The notes under the pieces were generated by a model that did not search any database, had not been told where the DNA came from, and worked only from the letters and a program-made list of their open reading frames with translations. Source: Emergomyces orientalis (taxonomy: Eukaryota > Ascomycota > Eurotiomycetes > Onygenales > Ajellomycetaceae). Taken from it: a DNA stretch of 64,000 nucleotides. The stretch covers positions 124,001 to 188,000 of the forward strand of contig MOWL01000068.1 in assembly GCA_002110485.1 (NCBI GenBank), given 5' to 3'. This document shows, one piece after another, positions 1 through 10,239 of the stretch; within the stretch, counting starts at the first letter, position 1, and every line of letters starts with the position of its first letter. The translations under genes were made by a program, and so were the position numbers.

Positions 1-386
1 AGCTCAAGGATGGGGGAACTCTCTGGCACAGTTGTGTAGCTGCCTGGTGGAGCAGCGTAGACATTGAGCATTAGTAGTGGTCCTCTTACCATGTTCACAG
101 TGAGCAATGCCATGGATTCTGTAATGACTCTGACATCCCATGCTGTTGCCTTCAGTCTTTTGTTGATGAGGAAGCTCACCCTGGTCTTCTTGATCTGCAT
201 GCCTGCCTGCCAGAATCCACAGTTGACTGGACATGTTGTACCCCTTCCAGATTCCCTCTGCATCCATGGTTCCTGCAGTGCAATGATGTCATAGTTTAAT
301 GCTGTTTCAGGCTTGGCCAGTAATGTGTTCATCACCTTGTCTGAGTTATGCACATTGTATTGTAGTATATGGACTTGCTCACTCAT
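1..386 (-). CDS. LINE ORF2, endonuclease N-terminus (partial)
   Basis: Start ATG at 386-384; the frame is open for 128 codons to the window edge. The motif IIALQEPW near residue 35 is the signature of the apurinic/apyrimidinic-type endonuclease that nicks target DNA in LINE ORF2 proteins, and the block LLTVNMVRGPLLMLNVYAAP fits the next conserved strand. The start codon overlaps the ORF1 stop codon by four bases (ATGA). No stop is present in the visible part, in contrast to ORF1. The reverse transcriptase should follow to the left. Confidence 0.85.
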   Translation of the reverse strand, partial: MSEQVHILQYNVHNSDKVMNTLLAKPETALNYDIIALQEPWMQRESGRGTTCPVNCGFWQAGMQIKKTRVSFLINKRLKATAWDVRVITESMALLTVNMVRGPLLMLNVYAAPPGSYTTVPESSPILE

Positions 387-1735
387 GGTTCACCCATGTC
401 TTGGTCCTGCGTGGAGTCTGGTCGCGCTGGGCATGCATAGTCACTGAGTGAGCCCTGTTGCTGCGCGCCAGCTCTTGCCACATTCATGAGTCTGTCAATC
501 TTGTGCTGAACAATCAGAGAGTTCTCTTCTGTGATTCTACTATACTTTCTGAGAGTGATTCAACCCTTCTCATCTAGTGTTTGTATCACAAAGTGTCTTG
601 ACTGGTTCTTGAGAGTCTTCTTGATCAGTGAAACTGCAGTCTGTTGTTCAGAGTATCTTGCAGATCATGCTGAGTGATCTTCTTCACAGTTACAGCAGAC
701 TGTCTTCTTTTCTTTCAGTGCTGTGAGACAGGTCTTGTCCATGTATCTCTCTGCTGCACAGTGCCCACAGATATCACTCTTGTGGCAGAATCTGACTATG
801 TGTTCATATTGCTGGCAGCTGTAGCATCAGATGACCTGAGTCTCTCTGTGAAAGATTTCAATCATGCAGAATTCATTTCTCAGAATGATGTTATTCTCCA
901 CAAGCATGTTTGTCTGCTGCAGTGTGGCTACATGTAGGATAATGCTTCCATAAGACCGCTGCTGTTTAGCTAGCTGCTTTGTAACTCTGTGAATGAGTAC
1001 TCTGCATCTGAGAGATGAGTTCTGCTTGTAGATATTCTTCACTGCTTTATCTAAGCTAACTCAGCTAATGACACTGATAGATGCACTTTTAATCAATACT
1101 GCTTACATCTTTTTTCTCATGTGTGTCTTGTCACTTCATTTCTTCACTCATTCATTACTTTTTGTCAGCTCAGTCTTCATGCTGAGATTGTCTGCAACCA
1201 GAATCAGATCATCACTAGGCATGTATCTTGCTGCAACTATGATGTCAGTGATTATATCTTTGATGATCTCATTTATTTTTCTCACAATGATCTCTGAAGT
1301 GTGTTTCTCCACTGACAGTGCATTACAGTTGCAGCAAGATACTACAATCTCTCTAAGCACACACTTCATCACAATCTTGTCTGGAGACCCTTCACTGGCC
1401 ACCACATGCACTCATGAGAGCCTACTGTTCAGCATGTTGCATCTTTTATTCTGTTGAAATGTGCTAGTAGCACTCTCCAGTCTCTCTAGCATTCTATTCA
1501 GTAAATTGTTCTTGAACTCTTCCATGACTCTCAGAGTCTGCTGAATATACTGTAATCTTTTCTTGTTTATTTTCTTGTCTCTCTCTCTCTCTCTAAGAGC
1601 TTCAGTGATTTTGCTAAGTGTTGTGACTATTCCTCCTGCAGCTTCTTTATTTCCCTGTTTCACTCCCAGCATGTGTCATGCTGTGTGCGCGCCCACCCCC
1701 CTCTCAACCACACCCACGCCAGCTGCCTCAACCAT
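383..1735 (-). pseudogene. LINE ORF1, gag-like zinc-knuckle protein (nonsense-riddled)
   Basis: One frame runs from an ATG at 1735 to the TGA at 385-383. It is broken by several stops (for example next to 1675, 1411, 1147, in the zinc-finger segment near 670, and near 560) but shows no frame change. Around 660-830 the translation has a CCHC knuckle (CYSCQQYEHIVRFC) and two further Cys/His clusters (CGHC and CCNC followed by EEDH). The stop after DHSA sits where such proteins usually have Trp, consistent with TGG to TGA. The N-terminal half is charged and probably coiled. As in other LINEs this protein would bind the element RNA. It is now non-functional. Confidence 0.75.
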
Positions 1736-1858
1736 GGTGATTGAGGGTGTACGAGCGTGTAGGTGTAATTGGCAGCCTTTTATGGCCTGGTTAGAATCAC
1801 AATATAGCTTTAAAAAGAATAAAAAGTTTTTGTTGAGATCTGAATTTTTTTTTTCAAG

Positions 1859-2025
1859 ATTGATTTCAATGAATAATAAATTATTCAATTGAAATGACAG
1901 TTTTTGAAAGAAAGACTGACAAAATAAATCAATTTTTTGCAGAGAAATTGATAAAAACTATTCAGAAATATTCAATATTCTAAAGTTCTCCCCACATATC
2001 AAGTATGCAGCTTGAAGTTGAGATT
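1859..2025 (-). repeat. LINE 5'-end repeat, copy 1
   Basis: About 167 bases nearly identical to 17396-17562, lying upstream of ORF1 in both LINEs and in the same orientation. The few differences are almost all G/A or C/T, and similarity ends at the right edge of both copies. It is best read as a shared LINE 5' untranslated or promoter segment. Confidence 0.8.
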
Positions 2026-2176
2026 AAATTTCTCTATTAGAAAGTTTTAGAATAAGTCTGTTTTTTTTCATTTCTTGTATTTTTCTTAAGCATGGTAGTT
2101 AACAATATATCTATAATTGAAGAAGAATAATAATAATCATTAGATTTAAAGTTATTAAAAATAATGAATCTCACAA

Positions 2177-2302
2177 CACTTTCTCAGACACCTCACGTGA
2201 TTTAGTACTAGGGTAAGGTACCTTGGTTTGTTTGTCTTGTTTGTCTCACAAGTACCTTCCCATACTAGATTTGCGGGGAGGTACAAAGTGTCTGAGGAAG
2301 TG
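2177..2302. repeat. Short fold-back sequence (possible MITE)
   Basis: CACTTTCTCAGACAC at 2177-2191 is the near-perfect inverse complement (14/15) of GTGTCTGAGGAAGTG at 2288-2302. Inside, two further blocks ending in AAGGTAC are also loosely inverted. No coding potential is seen. It could be a degenerate miniature inverted-repeat element or chance; a flanking duplication is not clear. Confidence 0.35.
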
Positions 2303-2484
2303 GCGAAATACATTATCATTTATTAAAATGCGACTAAGTTAGCTATTGGCGGGCATCTACATGCATCATCCCATTCTCCAAGAAAAAAGCAGATACACCC
2401 CCATCCTTTTATTAGCTTGCATTTCAAGTACATCCACGCCAAGATCAGCCCACTTTCCCAACCCCAAACGCTCGAATCGACAGT

Positions 2485-3868
2485 ATGGAGCCAGTCGTCA
2501 GTGGTGGTCCAGACGCTGAGTTTCACAACCCGGAGCGCGTAAAACTAATTGGGTCCATCCTCAGAGCAATGAGAGAACTCGAAATTAACGCTGGTGCTGA
2601 CCCAGGCACATGGCTTCCCCTCAACGAACTAGTTTGGAGCTGTATTTGGTTGTCTGATATAGAACGCCTTGCCGACCTCACCGCTAGTTTTGAAAAAGAC
2701 CCTTCTCATATTTTCAAGATTTTATATGGCACATTTTCGCTCACAGAGTTGGGAGCTCTGTGTGCGTATCGCCCAGGTAGCTCCAGGTAGCTTTACTGGC
2801 TTTGAAAGCTGACATGTTTTTTGTTAGGGACCGGCAAACGGTCGACAAGCTCCACACCAAAGTCTGGACCAAGTACACCAACCAACCCAATAGTTGAAAC
2901 CACACCCTCCGAAAGAGCTCCCAGTCCATGCAGAAAGCGAAGAAGAATTGAGTCTTCCTCACCTCGATCTGACCCCACCACGACCCGATCTTCCCGCTCC
3001 AAAAAAGCTACGGAATTGGTACGTGATCTCCAGCAGCCTACATTTCCAGCCGACATTATCAGCTAACCATCCGACCACATTGAAGTGCCGGAAGCGGGAT
3101 AAGACCTGTGTCCTGACTAAGGCAACAGAGCCGACCAACGCTTCCCATATCATACCTTACTCCTTGGGGCACCGGAGATTGCACCAGGTTACCTACTTCT
3201 GGCAGACCCTTTCGTTTTTTTGGGACCAATCAAAAATTTCTGAACTACAAGATTTTGTTACGCAGAAGAGTACAGAAACAACAGAAAATTTATTGCTATT
3301 AGCTCCACACGTGCATGCGTACTGGGATAAGCAGTTGTTTGCTTTGCAGCCATTATCCATATCAAACGATAAAAAATCTCTGACAGTCAAATTTTTTTGG
3401 CTGTGCCCCAGTAGCCTGGATAGTCTGCGACTTTCAACTGCTGCGCTTCCTGAGGATCCGAGCCAGGAGTTTACTGTTGAACCTCCGTCATTCCCTGCCA
3501 ACCTTGGACAGGGTGGTCGGGAGTGTGCCTATGGCGAGCGTCCAAACATTCGCCTTTTCAACTGCGAAGCCAATGAGCTTATTTCATCTGGACAGGTGAT
3601 CACTCTAACAACTGAAGACCCTGAATCTTTGCCACTGCCGGATTTGAAGCTTCTTGACCTTCAATGGAAATTGCATAGAGTCCTTGCTCTTGCGGCCGCT
3701 GCCGGGTACAACGAGGACGATGATGAAAACTATGAAGACGATGATATGTATGGACGTGAGCCAGTAATTGTCTCTGGGGAAGAGGATTCGTTGGATGACT
3801 ATGAGGAACCTTGGGCTAAAAAGCCTTTTGAAACCCATACATCTACTACTGCTATGGGGATTATCTAA
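2485..3868 (+). CDS. HNH_2-type nuclease domain protein
   Basis: Three exons: 2485-2776, 2828-3018, 3086-3868. Introns are 51 and 67 bases, with GTACGT and a GCTAAC branch site in the second. The product is about 421 residues. The N-terminal third is helical; a Ser/Thr/Pro-rich basic linker with CRKRRR may be a nuclear signal. Exon 3 opens with an HNH fold: CRKRDKTCVLT, then SHIIPYSL (first His), then NLLLLAPHVHAYWD (Asn and last His). This arrangement is typical of fungal HNH_2 (PF13391) proteins, whose cellular role is largely unknown. A long acidic tail (EDDDENYEDDD) follows. The gene lies about 0.4 kb from a LINE leader, so spread of silencing or RIP is possible, but the frame is intact. 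Confidence 0.8.
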
Positions 3869-4880
3869 ATGTTCTTGAAATGCGATGATCAGATGTGAGA
3901 GTGTTTTATTACTTGATGTTTAGTTTGTATCCACTTACTACCCTTTCTTTCCGCAGTCATTTTCAATCCCCCCCTCTCCCACGGGCCGTCCTTTTGATAT
4001 TTTAATTTTTCAACTTCTTCATTTCACTTTGACTGTTAAATCAAATTCATGTACTCAATCTTGCGGATGTACTAGTGTACTAGTGTCACACTCTCTATAT
4101 TCTCATATGGATTAATAATAATAAATAATAACATTGCATAATGTACGGAGTAATTGAAAGCAATTGAACTGTAGCATGTTAACTAGAACAATTTTCAAGA
4201 TTCAAGAAGAGAAGATGTGTAATGGTCCTACGCCGTTCTTGGCAGCATGAGCCCTTTAATCCGACACGGTTTATATAATAGCCCAGAAGTGTATACAAAG
4301 TAAGTATTCTCAAGAGTTTTTTTGAGGTTGGCCGCTGACTCTTTTCTTCCTTCTTGATTATACTTTGGTCCCCTTAGGGTGGTGGAATAAAAGAACTCAT
4401 CCCAGGTCCCCGTGATGGTATATATACCACAACCGGATAGAGTGGTTACTGATATTTGAACCCATATATCCATATCTGTTTGGCCTACATACTAGTTTCG
4501 AAGAGCCGGTTTAGTAGCTCTAGCCCTAACGGTAGGGGAAGAGGACCGGTCGTTGAAGATCTGATTTCTAGAGAAATTGAGGTCAAATTCAACGGCTATG
4601 TCTGCCTCGATGTTCAGATGAATGGTAATGGCGTCGATACTCGCAAGTCTTTCGGAAAAGATATATCTTGTAATTGATAGAGTGTAACCTGTGTGGAAAC
4701 ACAACTAACACAATTGTTCCAACCGCAAGAATACACAGTGAGAAAAAAAATCTGTACATTTGCTTCTATAAGATGAAAATTAAACTGATTCTGGCACGGA
4801 AAATTACACAAAAGTACGGCATGGGTAACTTGATGTCATGTCAGTTTTACGTTACCGCAATTGTCTTTCATGGAGCACAC
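3869..4880. other. Intergenic, no gene recognised
   Basis: AT-rich spacer between the HNH gene 3' end and the NuzM 3' end. Reading frames here are short and lack family motifs. A small direct repeat of ACTAGTGT lies near 4070-4088. Confidence 0.5.
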
Positions 4881-5502
4881 TTACCTCGATGGATATCCAT
4901 GTTCTGAACCAAGCTCATACCTCGATGCCGGGTTTAAGTTCGGAGCCATAGGCGGCAGTCCCTGTGAGTCCAGCAAACCCTCCACTTTCTTTTCTTTCTC
5001 AAAGAACGCAGCCAACCCATGTTCCTCTCCCCTTTGCTTCATTTCCACCAGCTGTTGGGCTCCCGCGTCTCCGATCTGAAGAACATCTGCCTTCGGGGCA
5101 GCCTCGCTTCCGACTGTAAGGAGTCCCACGATATCCGCCTGCTTCATTACACTTAGGCGGGCGTAATTTCTTCGACCATCCCGTTTCCAGTAGGGATTAT
5201 CAGCAATATCGCCAGCGGGAATTGTAACGGGGTCATCGTAGGATTGTGGTGCGAGGGCGCCCGGGGTGGGGTTTCGGAACTGGGGGTTCAGTGGGACGCC
5301 ATTTGATCGGCTTGGGTCGACGGCGAATACCCGGCGGATAAGCTCCCAAAACCCAGTGGATTGGAGGGTGTATTTCTGTGGAAACCAGAATTAGACAATC
5401 AGTATGAATGAGATACGAAGGGCGGGTTGTCCTTTTTGGTACCTGGCGAACGGGGATAGCATTCGCGGACTTTGCCGCTCTCAATAGTTGGGCCGACCGC
5501 AT
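4881..5502 (-). CDS. NADH:ubiquinone oxidoreductase 21.3 kDa subunit (NuzM-like)
   Basis: Two exons: 5502-5443 (20 codons, basic mitochondrial-type start) and 5375-4881, joined in phase 0 across a 67-base intron. The product of about 184 residues has the layout of the fungal complex I accessory subunit NuzM: LQSTGFWELIRRVFAVDP near the N-terminus, then a Pro-rich stretch, then DNPYWKRDGRRNY. It would sit in the membrane-embedded respiratory complex I. The stop used here (TAA in CGAGGTAAGT) overlaps a perfect splice donor, so a further small exon near 4790-4764 could replace the last residues. Family identity is recalled from motif resemblance, not from a search. Confidence 0.75.
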
Positions 5503-5834
5503 CCCAATTTAGCTGTTGACAGACGACGATATTCAAACCTGCAACTTCGAGACTCGTTAAATTGAGGGTTTCTCTTAGAGATATATGTAGCTGATGTTCT
5601 GGCGGAGTTGGACGACGACGAGGTTGATGGACTCTTGGCGAAGATTATGTCATCCATCTACTGGGAAATCATAAGTCCGGACAGGTGCTGTATTGAATGC
5701 TTGGTGATCTCCAATACTACTAAGAAAGGAAGAGATTGTATATCTATACACCATTCCCCAGCTCAACACCAGAGTATCCAGTAAACATTCTCTTCTTTAC
5801 ACTTAACAAAGGAAGAAGCGAGCTTAAATTAAAC

Positions 5835-6725
5835 CTAACTACTCTCCACCAACTTCTGAACTGCATCAGCCGTAGCGGCCGGTCCACCGGGCTCCAGAAG
5901 GAGAACCTTACCCTCCTTACTCACAACAAACACTCCGCGAACAGTTCCCTTGGGCACCTTCTTCAGTCCAAGAGCAGCAATCAAACTAGCTGTAGGATCA
6001 CAGATTAAAGCATAGGGGAGATTTTGCTTGGATTTGAAATTTGCGTTTGCTTTGGGGGAATCGGTGGAGAGCCCAAAGATTGACAATCCGGTCGATGTAA
6101 GCTTGTCGTATCGGTCGCGGAAAAAACAGACTTGGGTTGTGCCTATTGATTTTATTTATTAGCTAGGTCAACATGTTTTAGAAGGAGAGAGCGGGGAATC
6201 AAATTTCCCATAGAGGGTAAAGAGGAGGGGGGCTTTTTCTTCAAAAGGTTGAAGTTGAGTATATTCTATTTGACGAATAATTATCAAGAATCGGAAATAT
6301 ACATAAACACAACCAGTGAAACACGAATTTTACGCGGTATATAACAAAGCGCGACGTTTTTACTTACAGCCAGGCGTTGAGGCGCGAGGATACGTGAACA
6401 AAACGACGCCCGAGGTGCTCTGCTCAACCAGCGACTTCAGCGTCGTCGGGGTTCCATCGTGAGTTGTGATGTCGGTACCGATTTTATCGAGGTCAACTGT
6501 GTCACCGGTCTTTGGGGGTTTCTTCTGTGATGATGGAGTCACAGGAGTCACCGCAGCAGCTGCCGCCGTCTTCACGACCTCTTTCTTGGGCGCTGGTACG
6601 GTAGCGACAACATCAGCATCAGCAGTGTCAGGTTTGGTCGCCTTCTTGGTCTTTTTTGCCCTGGCTTTTGTCTCAATGGGTTTTGGGGGCTCAGCGGGAG
6701 CTTTGCGCTTCCGTAATTCAACCAT
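5835..6725 (-). CDS. dot5: Nuclear thiol peroxidase, Dot5/PrxQ type
   Basis: Exons 6725-6368 and 6142-5835 with a 225-base intron that splits the catalytic cysteine codon (T + GC). The product is about 220 residues. The first 75 residues are rich in Lys, Ala and Pro (ELRKRKAPAEPP, KARAKKTKKATK), a strong nuclear-targeting character. Then comes a bacterioferritin-comigratory-protein type peroxiredoxin: YPRASTPGC with the peroxidatic Cys, and TTQVC giving the resolving Cys five residues on. The enzyme would reduce alkyl hydroperoxides using thioredoxin in the nucleus, as yeast Dot5 does. It is transcribed in the same direction as NuzM, with 332 bases between them. Confidence 0.88.
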
Positions 6726-7250
6726 GCCTTCTATTACTGTTACAGGGCGAGCTAAAAGGACGGATACTATTAAAAAAATAGACCGGATGGATCAATGCAG
6801 TTCAGAGATATGTATGTCAGTAGTAAGTTCATATAGTTTGCGAGGGTGAGGTTTTGAAGACGTTTGATGCTTTGGTTTGGAACAGAGGTTGAGGTGGTTG
6901 TTTTGTTTTGTTTTGTTTCGTTAGTTTGGATTAACTAGTGAACGCCATGTTTCCATGGATTTGCCCAAGACCTTGGGTTTGCGCTTTACAAAAGATCTGG
7001 TAACCCTCGACCGAGTAGAGAGATATATTCTTTTTAGAGTGAGATCCAATTCCATCATCCATTATTGAAAGTAAGGTTAAGTGCCCATTTCAGTTATAAT
7101 AATAAAACAATAAACATCCGCAAGAAAAGGACAGGTGAACAATTCAACCAATACTACAAGGAACCTCGAGACAAAAGCACGATAAATGCAACAAGCAAAA
7201 CATAGACCACTCCCAGAAATGTCACAAGAGAGGCATATTTTTTATTCGAA
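6726..7250. other. Spacer between Dot5-like and App1-like genes
   Basis: Holds the presumed promoter of the peroxiredoxin gene and the 3' region of the App1-like gene. It contains a TTTTG-type run near 6900-6918. No gene is seen. Confidence 0.5.
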
Positions 7251-8896
7251 TCATGGGTTGCGGCCGAAGGGAAGGCCTTGCCATCCTAGGGTAACGTTTT
7301 GGGGAACAGATGCGTTATAGCAACGTCCATCTTCTATAGCTAGCCCCTTGGGTCATCCTAAACCAGAAGAGCGAAAAAAACGAAGCAAAACGTCAGAAAG
7401 TTAATTTGTGTGCTTTGCCTTTTATTAAAACCCAAGGACAGGAAAGGCGGAAGAAAAGTACTTACGGGAACACGAAAAAACATAAACATCTGTTGATCTA
7501 TTCCCTTAAACCCTTTAGTGTTGTACGGGACCCGATTGCTGCTCTCCGAGGCTGATGTGTTTCTCAAGAGTATACACTGGACCTGGCCGGGATATTTCGT
7601 CACCAATTGTGGGTATGATGACATGATATCCAAATTGGTCGTGTCGCCCAAAACAATGAATTTCCGTTTTGGAAAGGTCTGGAAGACCTTATCAAGTAGG
7701 AACTCACGGATTGATAAGGTCGCTCCTAAATCGGTGAAATTCACAATTCTAGTATCAAAACTGCCGGCCGGGTATGTCCTGAAGATATAGTCCATGTAAG
7801 GGCGAGTCAGTTGCTCAGGCGATGTTGTTAGGTAGTGAAAATGTAGATCCGGCAAGCTTCTTGACCAGTTCGCAAATATCTCAGGCATATTCATCCAAGG
7901 AATGAAAGGACGGCCAAAGAGGTTATTCAGTCCTTCCTTTATTGAGTATATTTTAGACACTCGAAGGACATCGTCGACATCACTGATCAGCGTGAGCCCT
8001 TCGGGGGGGATGAGGTAAGCTGTGGCATTTCCAGTATCCGTCCCGTGAGCATATAACTTGAGACGCTGCGTTTTGCGCGTTTCGTTTCCGGGTATCGGAA
8101 ACGCCCCTGACACATTCTTAATCTCAATGAAAGAATCGAAGTCACCTTCCATGTTTGTGACGCCAGGAATATCAATGTCCTGCACTCCTGACAAAAGTTC
8201 CGCATTTTCATCGGCAACGTTCGGAGGTATGTCGGGTGTCACACGAAACGAGACTTTGGTATGGCTTTGTTTGAGAATAAATACACTTCGCGTCATATTG
8301 AGGGAGTGCGCATAATTTGCTGGCGGAAGGCTTTTGAGCGAAGCGCCGAGTAAAAACATGCTTGCAAGGGCATGTAGTATTTGATTCGCAATATTTGGTT
8401 GCTTGTAAACACTTCCGCGAAACCTAAGGCTCCATCCTTGGTCTGTCCAGTTTCCATATCCTCTACACGTCATATGATTAGCGAGCCGGAAAAAAATAGG
8501 CAGAGATAGCTAAGTTTGCAGATAGCTAGCTACTCACGATATAGTAAGAACTTCTGTTGGAACCTGTTGAAGCACACGATCTGAAACATCGACACTTTGA
8601 CCTACTTCTTGCGTGGTAGGAAAGACGTGGAAAATACTAGGGAATCCATTCTTGGGGGAAAAAGGACCGGTGCGGCTCAGAAAGCGGAATTTGGATCTGA
8701 CGAAGCTTTCAATATTTCCTAGTAACTTCAACCAGTCACTGGATGTTGAGATAGATATCGGCTCAAGCTCCGAATATGTATAAGTGGCGTCTTGGGTGGG
8801 AGCTGTTGTTGTCAGAGCAGCAAGGGATCCGAGATAATAGCATAGCAATAAGGTAAAAATGAACGATCCTCGCCATCCTACCCAGCGCGACCACAT
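7251..8896 (-). CDS. Secreted App1/DUF2183-type phosphatase-like protein
   Basis: Exons 8896-8538, 8462-7466 and, most likely, 7346-7251, giving about 483 residues. The start codes for a signal peptide (SFIFTLLLCYYLGSLAAL). The catalytic segment LISDVDDVLR near residue 281 matches the DxDxT/V-like phosphatidate phosphatase motif of the App1 catalytic domain (PF09949); GDTTNLD follows downstream. Several NxS/T sites fit secretion. The last exon encodes DGRCYNASVPQNVTLGWQG, which looks like a genuine C-terminus. It is reached in frame only from the acceptor CCAAG before 7346; the nearer acceptor (7358) runs into a stop after five codons. The short form or a one-base deletion are alternatives. 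Confidence 0.8.
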
Positions 8897-10074
8897 TTCT
8901 TTTTTTCTAGAAAAAAAAAATACTGGCGGGGACTCAAAAAAAAAGCCAAAACGGGGGGAATATCAAAGATTTCTTCTAAATAGTAACATTTCTGGGCTCT
9001 GGACATGAACAACCTTTGAGATATTGCACAGTGTTTTGTTTTGTGGGAAATATTCTTTCGTTCCGCAGAAGAGAAGATAAATCCGCCAAAATTTGGCAAC
9101 TCCCCAATGCTCCGGGTCCATCCTGCCTGAAAAGTGTACGGATATCAGACATGTCCGCGGCTTCCAAAAGTCTTCCAAAAGACATCTCCTGGGACACTGG
9201 TATTGATTGATCTTCGGCGAGACTTTTGAGCGGGTCATTGAGAGGAATATGAATGAAGAGATATTCGAATCAGAGACATCACAGATGGAATCCGGGGAGA
9301 AATGAGAAGAGGGAGAAGAAAAGAAAACACGTTTCAGAATTCACAAAGTTATATCAAATAGCAACGTCAGGTTCAAAACATGGAGGTCTTGCTGAAAACA
9401 ACCCGTGGACGTAATACTCTAATCCTCAAAGATATTATCAATAGTCGGGGCCTCGTTGGCAGGATCTGAGCGTTGGCCATCGAGGGCGGCATCATTTAAG
9501 ATCAAAAGATGAGGCCATGGCCTAGGCGTTGATCAAGCCTTGTTCAAGGACGACGTTGACAAGCTGGCCAAGGTCAGTCCAGATGTGATTTGACAGATGT
9601 TGGTTCGGCTTGTACTGTACACTACCACCTCTATTTATTATCAACACAACTTTGGAATGACGCGATGCACACATTGACAGCCTCGATCCGGACAAAACCA
9701 AACCTCCCAACAATTAAGGCAGAAGTCTCATATATTCAGGTATTTCAACATACCATTCAGAGGAGATCAAATGTCCATACATACCGCTGTAGCTGAACAA
9801 CACTTGATTCTCTCTCTTGAAGCGACTGGTTAAATGCGTTCTGCTACCCTCCAGCACGCACATACAGCCAGGCAATAATAATCTGGGAGCAGAACTCCAT
9901 TATTCTCTCAGACACCGCTACCTCCGAGAGAAATCGAGGCGCTTCATCGAGACTCGAATCTGGGATAATTTCGTGGTGTGCGATGGATTAGCTGTCATGT
10001 ATGGATACAGGCTGGGCGCAAGAACTTGACTCGAGTTCGAGAACAGCACGGCATTGGAGCTAGTTAGCTGTTTA
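8897..10074. other. Intergenic, possible unassigned minus-strand ORF
   Basis: Between the App1-like gene and the big transposon. On the minus strand 9240-8976 encodes a protein-like stretch (SQEMSFGRLLEAADMSDIR) with no start exon or known family that I can identify; it may be leader sequence or a gene relic. The rest shows nothing convincing. The TA at 10073-10074 is the left target-site duplication of the transposon. Confidence 0.3.
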
Positions 10075-10238
10075 TTGTGGCGGACGAATTGCTTGCGAAA
10101 ACGGATTTCCCCAACCACCCCTAGAATAGTCATAACAAAACACTGCAAAAATAGCCATAATATCCACGTTTTTCTATAATCATTCAAATAATGTTCAAAT
10201 CATTCAAATTAACATGTTTTTCATATCTTTATCATCAA
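10075..10238 (+). repeat. Left terminal inverted repeat (164 bp)
   Basis: Matches the inverse complement of 20325-20488 along about 164 bases with roughly six differences, mostly C/T or G/A. The transposase ATG at 10240 follows directly, so the repeat probably also carries its promoter. Confidence 0.92.
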
Positions 10239-10239
10239 T

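Larger units (their letters stand above)
1..2025 (-). mobile_element. LINE (non-LTR retrotransposon), decayed, 3' part outside window
   Basis: The element reads leftwards. From right to left it has a 5' leader (about 1736-2025, its outer part shared with a second LINE at 17396-17562), a gag-like ORF1 with zinc knuckles (1735-383), and the start of ORF2 with an apurinic endonuclease domain that runs off the window edge. ORF1 is one reading frame interrupted only by nonsense codons, as expected from RIP-type transitions. The two-ORF layout with CCHC fingers and an endonuclease suits a fungal Tad1-like LINE. Family assignment is inference because the reverse transcriptase lies outside. Confidence 0.8.

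Noticed and set aside
4..267. 87-residue open frame on the minus strand
   Set aside because: It is a shadow of the LINE endonuclease frame, which is open from 386 and has the LQEPW motif.
1068..1457. 129-residue plus-strand open frame with hydrophobic segments
   Set aside because: It is the antisense of the LINE ORF1 pseudogene; the hydrophobicity comes from the complement of its charged codons.
4228..4473. Possible small minus-strand gene
   Set aside because: No signal peptide, introns or motif, and composition like the surrounding spacer.
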